From contig DAOUFU010000250.1 in assembly GCA_034429275.1 (NCBI GenBank), positions 1 through 32,986 of the forward strand: a stretch of DNA of 32,986 bases, in the 5' to 3' direction. Origin of the DNA: DAOUFU01 sp034429275. Lineage in GTDB: Bacteria; Chloroflexota; Anaerolineae; Aggregatilineales; Aggregatilineaceae. The first letter of the stretch is position 1, and each line of letters opens with the position of its first letter. This document shows positions 24,680-31,978 of this stretch, one piece after another. Position numbers and translations under genes: made by a program. Under the pieces are notes generated by a model. The model made no database searches. It saw only the letters and a program-made list of their open reading frames with translations, and had not been told where the DNA came from.

Positions 24680-26254
24680 ATGACTCTTACGCTGGAAGAC
24701 AAAATCGGCCAGATGCTGGTTGTGGGCTTTGAAGGGCTGGAACCGTCTGGTTATATCCTGGATTGGCTGGCCGCCGGGCGCGTTGGCGGTGTGATCCTGT
24801 TCGCGCGCAATGTAGACACGCCCGCGCAGGTCGCCGCGCTGACCCAGGCCTGTCACGCCGCTGCCAAACACCCCTTGTTGATCGCCATCGATCAAGAAGG
24901 AGGCGTGGTGGCCCGGCTGCGCGGCGCGTTTACCGAGAGTCCCGGCGCGATGGCGCTGGCCGCCGCCGGGTCCGAAGAACTGGCCGAAGAAGTCTCGCGC
25001 GTGCTGGCCGTGGAGATGCGCGCGCTGGGCATCAACTGGAACCTGGCCCCGGTTCTCGACCTGACGCACAACATCCACAATCCATCGGTGGGGGTGCGCT
25101 CGCTGGGCATTGATCCGCAGCAGGTGGCCCGGCTGGGGACGGCACAGGTTCGCGGTTTTCAGAAGGCCGGGGTTGCCGCGACCGCCAAACATTTCCCCGG
25201 CAAGGCCAACACGCCTGTCGATCCCCACGTCAATCTGCCGGTGATCGAAGAGCCGCTCGATAACCTGTGGGATACCGACCTGGTGCCCTTCCGCGCGGTG
25301 AGCGATGCGGGAATCGCCGCCATGATGATCACTCACGTGCAGTTTAAGGCGCTCGAACCCACCTATCCTTCGACCATGTCACCGCGCATCATCGACGGCC
25401 TGCTGCGCCGGGAGATGGGCTTCACCGGGGTTATTTCTACCGACTGCATGGAGATGAAAGCCGTCACCAATACCTATGGGCCGGGCGAATCGGCGGTGCG
25501 GGCTGCGCTGGCAGGAGCCAGCACCATTCTTTTCTCGCACACCCGGTCTGCTCAAGAGGCTGCCTACAGCGCGCTGATCGAGGCTGCCCAGGCGGGCCGA
25601 TTGCCCGAAGACCGGATTGACCAGGCGGTGAGCAAAATCGCAGCGATGAAGGCGCAGTACGCCATTCACACCGAATCGTCATCGCTCAACCGGGTCGGCC
25701 ACCCGGATCATCGGGCGATCACGGCCCAGGCTGCGCGTGCCGGGACCGTCCTGATGGGCAACGAGCCGCGCGTGGTCCCACTTCGTGGAGAAGGTGATGC
25801 AGCCGTGGCCCTGGTCGAATTTGCCTCGCACCTCGACACCGGGGCATTTGAAACCGGCGAGAGCACCGGGTTTGCATCGCTGTTGATCGAAAAGCTGCCC
25901 GCCGTGCGCACCATCGCGCTTGAGCCGGTGGAGCCATCTGAAGACCGGTTGAAACAGGCGCGGGCATTGGCCGCCGACTCCGAGGTGCTGATAGTGGCCA
26001 CCCGGAATGCCCATCTGTACCCCAAGCAGCGTGCGGCAGCACAAGACCTGATCCGGCTGGGCCGCCGGACGGTGCTGCTGTGCCTGCGCAACCCCTATGA
26101 CGCGGGCGTGCTGAGCGAAATGGACGCGGTGCTTTTCACCTGCGGCGACAGCGTGCCCTCGCTGCAGGCGGCGGTTGGCGCGCTGGTGGGCGAATTTGCC
26201 CCCAACGCTCAACTACCGGTGCCGCTGGCGATGCCGGGCGCTGCTGCATCGTGA
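24680..26254 (+). CDS. nagZ: Beta-N-acetylhexosaminidase NagZ (GH3), two-domain form
   Basis: A 524-residue GH3 enzyme that removes GlcNAc from the non-reducing end of muropeptides. The catalytic TIM barrel spans about 1-340: AIDQEGGVVARL (69-80), NLAPVLDL, Lys170-His171 in KHFPG, the NagZ-specific Asp181-x-His183 dyad (VDPH) that supplies the acid/base, and the nucleophile Asp255 in STDCMEMKAV. A C-terminal alpha/beta domain (about 360-524) follows, as in Bacillus NagZ. The loop reads KHFPGKANT instead of the usual KHFPGHGDT. No signal peptide: the ATG at 24680 has GAGGG 6 bp upstream and MTLTLEDKIGQM is the mature family start, so the enzyme is cytoplasmic. Confidence 0.93.
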   Translation: MTLTLEDKIGQMLVVGFEGLEPSGYILDWLAAGRVGGVILFARNVDTPAQVAALTQACHAAAKHPLLIAIDQEGGVVARLRGAFTESPGAMALAAAGSEELAEEVSRVLAVEMRALGINWNLAPVLDLTHNIHNPSVGVRSLGIDPQQVARLGTAQVRGFQKAGVAATAKHFPGKANTPVDPHVNLPVIEEPLDNLWDTDLVPFRAVSDAGIAAMMITHVQFKALEPTYPSTMSPRIIDGLLRREMGFTGVISTDCMEMKAVTNTYGPGESAVRAALAGASTILFSHTRSAQEAAYSALIEAAQAGRLPEDRIDQAVSKIAAMKAQYAIHTESSSLNRVGHPDHRAITAQAARAGTVLMGNEPRVVPLRGEGDAAVALVEFASHLDTGAFETGESTGFASLLIEKLPAVRTIALEPVEPSEDRLKQARALAADSEVLIVATRNAHLYPKQRAAAQDLIRLGRRTVLLCLRNPYDAGVLSEMDAVLFTCGDSVPSLQAAVGALVGEFAPNAQLPVPLAMPGAAAS

Positions 26255-26352
26255 TCGAGGGCTGGGGACTGACCGGACATACCCCGAACGCAACGATCGA
26301 CCGGCGGGACCAGGAAAGATCGGTCCCTGGCCGGGCATGTGAGGAACAGGTC

Positions 26353-26826
26353 ATGATTCGGACTATGCGATCCGAGGATGCTGCCATCATCGCGCGGTGG
26401 ATTCCCGATGTGCCGCTGTGGGCACGCTATGGAGTCACCCCGGCCCGCATCGAAGCCCAGCTCCACCAGGCGCTCGACCGGGATGACCTGCTGCTGGTCG
26501 CCGACCTGGAGGAACCAGGCTCGGCCAACGCGCTGGCGTGGTGCATGATGGGCGGTGCGTTTGGTCGCAGCGCCTACCTTCGCCTGTTGGGCGTTCAGAG
26601 CGGCTATACAGGACGCGGGGCCGGTGCAGCGCTCCTTCAGGCCGCCGAACGACATATCTACGACGCCCAACAGGACCTCTTCCTGCTCGTTTCCGATTTT
26701 AATGAAGAGGCTCAGCGTTTCTACCAACGACAGGGGTACCGGCAGGTCGGTGCTGTTCCGGGGTATGTGCTGGCGGATGTCACCGAGCTTCTTTACTGGA
26801 AACCGCTCGCCTCACTTTGCCACTGA
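26353..26826 (+). CDS. GNAT-family N-acetyltransferase
   Basis: A 157-residue acetyltransferase: N-terminal MIRTMRSEDAAIIARW, then the acetyl-CoA loop LGVQSGYTGRGAGAALLQAAE (Q/R-x-x-G-x-G/A type, about 78-98), and the C-terminal DFNEEAQRFYQRQGYRQVG typical of GNAT motif B. The ATG at 26353 has GAGGA 7 bp upstream. A longer reading frame from a GTG at 26251 overlaps the NagZ stop, but its extra 34 residues look non-coding. As the last gene of the operon it might re-acetylate glucosamine or muramic residues from de-N-acetylated peptidoglycan, as GlmA does in Clostridium, or it may be an unrelated small-molecule acetyltransferase. Confidence 0.82.
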   Translation: MIRTMRSEDAAIIARWIPDVPLWARYGVTPARIEAQLHQALDRDDLLLVADLEEPGSANALAWCMMGGAFGRSAYLRLLGVQSGYTGRGAGAALLQAAERHIYDAQQDLFLLVSDFNEEAQRFYQRQGYRQVGAVPGYVLADVTELLYWKPLASLCH

Positions 26827-26842
26827 CAGAAAGCCCCTGTCA
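26824..26842 (+). terminator. Weak hairpin at the end of the muropeptide operon
   Basis: TGACAG (26824-26829) pairs with CTGTCA (26837-26842) across AAAGCCC, starting at the acetyltransferase stop codon. The stem is short and no T-run follows, so termination is uncertain. Confidence 0.25.
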
Positions 26843-26884
26843 TCTCGCTCATCATGGCTCCAGGCAAACACCCCCAACCGCCGG

Positions 26885-26916
26885 GCTGCATCCTTCGCCC
26901 GCCCTCGCAATGCAGC
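26885..26916 (-). terminator. Inverted repeat abutting the anmK stop
   Basis: GCTGCAT (26885-26891) and ATGCAGC (26910-26916) form a 7-bp stem with an 18-nt loop directly after the anmK stop codon on the minus strand. It sits in the 90-bp convergent gap. There is no T-run, so it is only a candidate. Confidence 0.25.
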
Positions 26917-28098
26917 TTATGTGCACCAGGTGCGGGTAATCAGATCTGTGTAGTTGCTGCCGGGCGTGATCTGCCCCAAGACCACCGCGCGGTTGGCACC
27001 GGTCAGCGCGGGATGATTGCCGGGGCGCGCGTGCCATGTCTCGTGTGCCAGCAGTGCGAACACAAGCGCTTCCTTGTTATCGCTGTCCATGCCCACGTCC
27101 TCATGACTCAAAACCAGGCTGGGCGCCAGATCGCGCCGGAGCATGCGGACAAGCGTAGGATTGCGAACGCCGCCGCCGCCCAGGATCACTTCTGCGATGG
27201 GAGCCGGGGCAAAACGTCGATAGGCATCGGCAATGCTCGCCGCCGTGAGCGCGGTCAGGGTGGCAACGATGCTGTCGTCATCCAGACCGCGTCCGCGCCC
27301 TTCTGCAATCAATTCACCCGCCATTTGCGCGCTGAACAACTCGCGCCCGGTGGTTTTGGGAGGGCGGCGCGCATAATAGGGCAGGGTCAACAGCGCTTGC
27401 AGCCAGCCCTCGTCCACCACACCCTGGGCGGCGCGCTGGCCGTCCCGGTCATAACTTTGCGCGCCCTCGCTGAGCAAGGTCACCGCGGAATCGATCAGCG
27501 CGTTGCCGGGACCGGTATCAAACGCCAGCGGCGCGCTGCTGGAGTCGGACAGCGGCGGCAGGAAGGTAACATTGCCGATCCCGCCAATATTCTGTACAGC
27601 CCGCCAGTGAGTCGGATGCCGCAGCAGCAGCCAGTCGGCATAGCTGGTGAGCGGCGCACCCTGTCCCCCGGCGGCGACATCGCGTGGGCGGAAACTGCTG
27701 ATCGTCGTGATGCCGGTGCGCTCTGCGATGATGGCCGCTTCTGTGATCTGAAGGGTGGCGCTCACGCGCCCGTCATTTTGCACGCTATGCCACACGGTCT
27801 GGCCGTGGGAGCCGATCAAGTCCACGTCTCCGGGCGAGTATCCGGCACCGGCGATGACGGCGAGCACCGCCGCCGCGAACTGTTCCCCCAGGTCGGCGTT
27901 GAGCTGGCACAGCGCGTCTACGCGGCTGTGATCTGCCGATGCAGCCTGCAGGATGCGCGCCTGGAAGCCCTGGGGATAGGGATAGGTCAGCGCGTGCAAA
28001 ATCCGCGCGGTGAGGCGAGGCGGCGCGCCGGTGATCTCACACAGGGCGGCGTCGATCCCATCCGCCGATGTCCCGGACATCAATCCAACGATTCGCAT
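26917..28098 (-). CDS. anmK: Anhydro-N-acetylmuramic acid kinase AnmK
   Basis: A 393-residue ASKHA kinase that opens the 1,6-anhydro ring and phosphorylates anhydro-MurNAc to MurNAc-6-P, the MurQ substrate. Diagnostic motifs are GLMSGTSADGID (5-16), IGSHGQTVWH, SSFRPRDVAAGGQGAPL, QNIGGIGNVTFLP, FDTGPGNALID and ILGGGGVRNPTLV. Length and motifs are complete. The minus-strand start is preceded by GAGAGG. It converges on the muropeptide operon and diverges from the GH3 gene, so it has its own control region. Its presence means the cell handles anhydro-muropeptides made by lytic transglycosylases as well as MurNAc produced by NamZ. Confidence 0.96.
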   Translation of the reverse strand: MRIVGLMSGTSADGIDAALCEITGAPPRLTARILHALTYPYPQGFQARILQAASADHSRVDALCQLNADLGEQFAAAVLAVIAGAGYSPGDVDLIGSHGQTVWHSVQNDGRVSATLQITEAAIIAERTGITTISSFRPRDVAAGGQGAPLTSYADWLLLRHPTHWRAVQNIGGIGNVTFLPPLSDSSSAPLAFDTGPGNALIDSAVTLLSEGAQSYDRDGQRAAQGVVDEGWLQALLTLPYYARRPPKTTGRELFSAQMAGELIAEGRGRGLDDDSIVATLTALTAASIADAYRRFAPAPIAEVILGGGGVRNPTLVRMLRRDLAPSLVLSHEDVGMDSDNKEALVFALLAHETWHARPGNHPALTGANRAVVLGQITPGSNYTDLITRTWCT

Positions 28099-28161
28099 GA
28101 TTTCCTCTCAACGCTGGCTGAACCCCAAGTGGGAACCGCTCCAGTGAACCGGGCAGCACCC

Positions 28162-28185
28162 ATTCACGGAAACATTCACGGAAAA
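28162..28185. repeat. Tandem 12-bp direct repeat, candidate operator
   Basis: ATTCACGGAAAC (28162-28173) is followed immediately by ATTCACGGAAAA (28174-28185). Each unit contains the partial palindrome TTCACGGAA, so the two dyads are one helical turn apart. It lies between divergent anmK and the GH3 gene, just inside the candidate anmK -10, where a repressor or activator could bind. Confidence 0.6.
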
Positions 28186-28195
28186 CAGTCTCCCC

Positions 28196-28201
28196 ATTGT
28201 A
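28196..28201 (-). promoter_or_regulatory. Candidate anmK -10 element
   Basis: On the minus strand this reads TACAAT (5/6), about 98 bp before the anmK start. The -35 at the expected distance is poor (TGGCTC), so an activator bound nearby or a different promoter is possible. Confidence 0.3.
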
Positions 28202-28256
28202 AATGGATGCCTCACCGTGAGCCAGCTTTCGTGGCTGCCCGCCCAGATCGAATACC

Positions 28257-28285
28257 TGGACACCTGGCCCAGGTTCGCTTACACT
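28257..28285 (+). promoter_or_regulatory. Candidate promoter of the GH3 gene
   Basis: TGGACA (28257-28262, 5/6) and TACACT (28280-28285, 4/6) with a 17-bp spacer. Transcription would start about 28292, 35 nt before the GH3 ATG, with AAGGAG at 28315-28320 in between. Confidence 0.5.
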
Positions 28286-28326
28286 CCAGAGAATAGTACC
28301 GATCGACCTTCAAAAAAGGAGACTTT

Positions 28327-30567
28327 ATGAACAGCACGAATAAGCTTACCGCGACGAATTCACCTGTTCCATCGGACGCCGAAGTGACCCGGCGGGTCGA
28401 GGCGCTGCTGGGACAGATGAGCCTCGCGGAAAAAGTCGGCCAGCTCACCCAGATTGGCGGCGCAGATTTTGTACCTGGCCCCAGGCCCGAAGACATCATC
28501 CGCAAAGGCGGAGCCGGTTCGGTCTTGTGGCTCAATGACCCCAAAAAATTCAACGCCCTGCAAAAAATTGCCGTTGAAGAAAGTCCGTCGAAAATTCCGC
28601 TGCTTTTTGCCCTCGATGTGATTCATGGCTACCGCACGATCTTTCCCGTGCCGCTGGCGATGGCAGCGTCGTGGGATCCCGCCGCTGCCGAGCAGGCGCA
28701 GGCCATCGCGGCCAAAGAGGCGCGCGCCGCCGGTCTGCACTGGACCTTCGGCCCGATGATCGACATCGCCCGCGATGCCCGCTGGGGCCGCCTCGTCGAA
28801 GGGGCTGGCGAAGATCCCTTCCTGGGGGCGGCAATGGCGGCTGCCCAGGTACGCGGCTTCCAGGGCCCTTACCCCGGCGCGCCGGGTCATCTCATCGCCT
28901 GTGCCAAGCACTTCGCCGGGTACGGAGCCGCCGATGGTGGGCGCGATTATGACCCGGTCTTCCTCTCCGAAGCCCAGCTTCGCAACGTGTACTTCCCTCC
29001 CTTCCAGGCGGCGGTGAAAGCGGGCGTCGGGACGTTCATGAGCGCCTACATGGACCTCAACAACGTGCCGGCCAGTGGGAACCGCTGGCTGCTGCACGAT
29101 GTCCTGCGCGGTGAGTGGAACTTCCAGGGGTTTGTGGTCAGCGATGCGTTTGCGGTGGGCAACCTGGTCATTCAGGGTTTCGCGCGCGATGGACGCGATG
29201 CCGCCCTGCGCGCCCTGCGTGCAGGGGTCAATATGGATATGGCCAGCAATACCTACCTGGATCACCTGGCCGGGTTGGTGGAAGACGGCACCCTCAAGGA
29301 AACCGATCTGGATGCGGCGGTACGGCCTATCCTCGCCCTCAAGGTCCGCATGGGGCTTTTCGAGCACCCCTACGTCGATGAAGGGCTGCTGGATGAGGTC
29401 GTCGCGCTGCCGGAACATCGCCAGGCGGCCCGGCTGGTGGCTCAGCGCTCGATGGTCCTGCTGCGCAATGAAAATGGGCTGCTGCCGCTCTCGAAAGACC
29501 TGAAACACGTGGCCGTCATCGGCCCGGTGGCTGACTCGAAAGAAGCTACTGAAGGCTCGTGGATGGTCTTTGGGCACCAACCGGCGGCGGTCACCGTGCT
29601 GGAAGGCATTCGCGCCAAACTGCCCAATGCGCGCGTGGACTTTGCGCCAGGGCCTGAGATTCGGCGCGATTTCCCCTCGATGTTTGAGGACCTTGATCCG
29701 GGCAAGAAGAAACCCGCGCAGACTCCCGAAGCGGCGGAAGCGGCATTCCAGGCGGCCATAGCGACAGCGCGCGGCGCGGACCTGGTGATCATGGTGCTGG
29801 GCGAAACGGACCTCATGGCCGGCGAAGCGGCCTCGCGCGGCTCACTCGATCTGCCGGGGCGGCAGGAAGAACTGCTCAAGGCGGTGGTTGCGCTGGGCAA
29901 GCCGGTGGTGCTGGTGCTGCTGAATGGACGACCCCTCAGCATCAACTGGGCGGCGGAACATGTCCTGGCGATTCTCGAAGCGTGGGAACCGGGGACAGAG
30001 GGCGGGCACGCAGTAGCCGATATCCTCTTTGGCGATGCCAACCCCGGCGGCAAGCTGCCGGTGACCTTCCCGCGCAGCGGCAGCCATGCCCCGATGTATT
30101 ACGCGCGCACACTCACTCACCAGCCGGAAGATCATCCCATGTACCGCTCGCGCTACTGGGACAGCCCGACTACGCCGCTCTATCCGTTCGGCTTTGGCCT
30201 GAGCTATACCACCTTCTCGATCGGCAATCTCAAGCTCTCGGCTGCACGGATCAAAGTGGGCGAGTCGTTGACCGTCTCCGCCGACGTAACCAACACCGGC
30301 AAACTGGCGGGAGACGAGGTGGTGCAGTTGTATATTCACCAGCGCTTTGGCAGCGATTCGCGCCCCATGCGCGAGTTGAAGGGTTTCGAACGCGTCTCGC
30401 TGAAGCCAGGCGAAACCCGAACAGTTAGCTTTGATCTTGGACCGGAACAGTTGACCTACTGGAGCACCAATGTGGGGCAGTGGGTGCAGGACGCCGCCAC
30501 TTTCGATCTCTGGGTAGGCTCCGATTCGCTGGCGACGCTCCACGCGGAATTTGAGGTTGTCAGCTAA
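28327..30567 (+). CDS. GH3 beta-glucosidase/xylosidase-type enzyme (BglX-like), cytoplasmic
   Basis: A 746-residue three-domain GH3 enzyme. The TIM barrel (about 20-350) carries FALDVIHGYRTIFPVPL, Lys194-His195 (AKHFAGYGAADGGRDY) and the nucleophile Asp273 in VVSDAFAV. The alpha/beta sandwich (about 370-600) carries MVLLRNENGLLPL and a GETDLMAGEAASR stretch where the acid/base Glu is expected. A fibronectin III-like domain closes the protein (about 650-746; VTNTGKLAGDEVVQLYI, LKGFERVSLKPGET). No signal peptide is seen, unlike periplasmic BglX. RBS AAGGAG is good. It differs from NagZ by lacking the Asp-x-His dyad, so it is more likely a beta-glucosidase or related glycosidase than a hexosaminidase. 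Natural substrate unknown. Confidence 0.92.
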   Translation: MNSTNKLTATNSPVPSDAEVTRRVEALLGQMSLAEKVGQLTQIGGADFVPGPRPEDIIRKGGAGSVLWLNDPKKFNALQKIAVEESPSKIPLLFALDVIHGYRTIFPVPLAMAASWDPAAAEQAQAIAAKEARAAGLHWTFGPMIDIARDARWGRLVEGAGEDPFLGAAMAAAQVRGFQGPYPGAPGHLIACAKHFAGYGAADGGRDYDPVFLSEAQLRNVYFPPFQAAVKAGVGTFMSAYMDLNNVPASGNRWLLHDVLRGEWNFQGFVVSDAFAVGNLVIQGFARDGRDAALRALRAGVNMDMASNTYLDHLAGLVEDGTLKETDLDAAVRPILALKVRMGLFEHPYVDEGLLDEVVALPEHRQAARLVAQRSMVLLRNENGLLPLSKDLKHVAVIGPVADSKEATEGSWMVFGHQPAAVTVLEGIRAKLPNARVDFAPGPEIRRDFPSMFEDLDPGKKKPAQTPEAAEAAFQAAIATARGADLVIMVLGETDLMAGEAASRGSLDLPGRQEELLKAVVALGKPVVLVLLNGRPLSINWAAEHVLAILEAWEPGTEGGHAVADILFGDANPGGKLPVTFPRSGSHAPMYYARTLTHQPEDHPMYRSRYWDSPTTPLYPFGFGLSYTTFSIGNLKLSAARIKVGESLTVSADVTNTGKLAGDEVVQLYIHQRFGSDSRPMRELKGFERVSLKPGETRTVSFDLGPEQLTYWSTNVGQWVQDAATFDLWVGSDSLATLHAEFEVVS

Positions 30568-30882
30568 CCGCCGATTTTCCCCTCCGCCAGGCGCCTGAAC
30601 TTTCGGCGCACCCCAGGCAGGCTGCCGAACCCGGCGCGGGATTTGCGTGACCGGGTCCGGCAGCCTGGTGATCACCGGGCACGAACGGCGTCCCATCTTT
30701 CGCTGGCCTTGCGGGGCGGATGGTACAATAATGGGGCATGTTAACGTGCCGCTTCACCGGGATTCTCCACCGAACACTACCTCACCGCTCAGCGTGCGAG
30801 GGGCCGCCAACGCGCTCACAGCCGGAAAAGCCTGCACACAATCCCTATCCATTCGCAGTGGACTCTGCGCTCAACTACGCCC
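30568..30882. other. Intergenic gap after GH3
   Basis: Contains a large inverted repeat (listed separately) and a -10-like TACAAT at 30724-30729 with no convincing -35. A reading frame starting at the ATG at 30738 runs into the next gene in another frame and looks like a shadow. Confidence 0.4.
30618..30667. repeat. 17-bp inverted repeat downstream of GH3 (possible terminator)
   Basis: CAGGCTGCCGAACCCGG (30618-30634) and CCGGGTCCGGCAGCCTG (30651-30667) pair with one mismatch around a 16-nt loop. It starts about 50 bp after the GH3 stop. No T-run follows, so it may act as a transcript-end stabiliser or Rho-type end rather than an intrinsic terminator. Confidence 0.6.
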
Positions 30883-31758
30883 ATGGTGACCTGGATGCTG
30901 TTTGTGAACATGTTTCTGGCCTGGGGCATGTCGGACAATGCCATTTTTGTCCGCGATGCGGGCCGCGTTCCGTTCAGGCACAACGCTGTTCAGCGCGTCA
31001 CGCGTTTTCGTGCGCTCTGGGTGCTCATCCGCCTGCTGGTGGGGATCATTGGCCTCCGGCTGACCAAAAGTATCCTGGTAGTGCTGGTGCCGCCCCTGGT
31101 GGTGTTTGCATTGGCGCTGGCTACGGCGTTGGGTCCCGCCATCATGGAAGAGCGCACGAAATTGAGCTGGGAGCCGTTGCTAACCGTGCCCTATGACATG
31201 CGAGCGATTGTGCTCGGCAAGGCCACCGGGGCTTTGTGGCATATCCGGTCCCTGGTCTATGCGATGGGCATCCTGTTGATGTGCGTATCGGCGGCAGTGG
31301 GAACTCTCGGCCTGACGGTGGTCCCGATGGGCATCGTGCGAATCGGCCATTGGTATGGCCCTGGGCTGTGCGGTGTCCTGGTCTTTATGCCGGTGTTGGG
31401 CAGCCTGCTGTTCATGATCGATCGCATCCAGCAGCACACCCTGATGGCTGTGGCGGCCCTGGCCTCGGGCACGACGGTTTCCTCGGTTCGCTCAGCCCTG
31501 TCAACGGCCACTGCCGCCGTGCTGCTTGCCTGGATCGCGGAAAGTGCGGCAGCAGTGGTATTCCTGACTCTCGATCACGAGGGCTGGCAGCCGGGTTTTG
31601 CAAGTGTCTTATCGTTGGTGACCCTGGGACCCACTGTGAGCTATGTTGCGCACATGGACCTGGACCGCGCCGTCGTGTTAATCGTGGGGACGCTGCTGCT
31701 GCGCGAGGTGATCATCGGCGGCCTGTGGCGGTGGCCCCTGCGGAAGGCGCAGATATGA
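30883..31758 (+). CDS. ABC-2-like multi-spanning membrane protein
   Basis: A 291-residue membrane protein with about six hydrophobic helices. The segment ALGPAIMEERTKLSWEPLLTVPYDMRAIVLGKATGALWHI (about 85-124) matches the amphipathic coupling helix of ABC-2 exporter permeases (ER-x-x-x-T/S-W-E-x-L-L-T-x-P...I-V-L-G-K). The N-terminal part is shorter than usual and the ATG at 30883 has no clear RBS; upstream sequence stays open in frame to 30745 but without ATG or GTG. No ATPase gene is adjacent. It may be an orphan exporter subunit or a remnant whose 5' part has decayed. Confidence 0.6.
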   Translation: MVTWMLFVNMFLAWGMSDNAIFVRDAGRVPFRHNAVQRVTRFRALWVLIRLLVGIIGLRLTKSILVVLVPPLVVFALALATALGPAIMEERTKLSWEPLLTVPYDMRAIVLGKATGALWHIRSLVYAMGILLMCVSAAVGTLGLTVVPMGIVRIGHWYGPGLCGVLVFMPVLGSLLFMIDRIQQHTLMAVAALASGTTVSSVRSALSTATAAVLLAWIAESAAAVVFLTLDHEGWQPGFASVLSLVTLGPTVSYVAHMDLDRAVVLIVGTLLLREVIIGGLWRWPLRKAQI

Positions 31759-31843
31759 AGGCCGGGGGAACATCCTGGCATGTTGGGGAGCCGAACCGCT
31801 GGTAGTTCTGGGAGCAGGGGGATGTTCACTGACCGCACGCCAC

Positions 31844-31881
31844 AAAAAACGCCCGCAGGGGAGTATGCTGCGGGCGTTTTT
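31844..31881. terminator. Bidirectional Rho-independent terminator
   Basis: A-tract (31844-31849), CGCCCGCAG (31850-31858), 9-nt loop, CTGCGGGCG (31868-31876), T-tract (31877-31881). A perfect 9-bp GC-rich stem flanked by A and T runs terminates in both directions, serving the ABC-2-like gene on the plus strand and the small gene on the minus strand. Confidence 0.92.
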
Positions 31882-31978
31882 CGGCTTTGGAACCTCATCG
31901 CCCGAACACTGCTGGCGAACCAACAGCGTCCTGGCTGCGGCGCACAAGGTGCGGCGCAGACCTCGCGCACAGAGACGA

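Noticed and set aside
26251..26352. N-terminal extension of the acetyltransferase from a GTG overlapping the NagZ stop
   Set aside because: The extra 34 residues are Arg/Asp-rich and unlike GNAT N-termini, and a good GAGGA site sits before the ATG at 26353.
26854..28296. Long plus-strand reading frame (480 codons) across anmK
   Set aside because: Antisense shadow of anmK, whose protein matches its family over the full length; the plus-strand translation has no recognisable domain.
30738..31196. 152-codon plus-strand frame starting at the first ATG after the TACAAT element
   Set aside because: Pro/Arg/Cys-rich translation without motif, overlapping the membrane-protein frame, which shows clear transmembrane and ABC-2 features.
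31768..31827. Inverted GAACATCC / GGATGTTC pair after the ABC-2-like gene
   Set aside because: Arms of 8 bp about 44 bp apart, with a far stronger terminator immediately downstream; probably chance.
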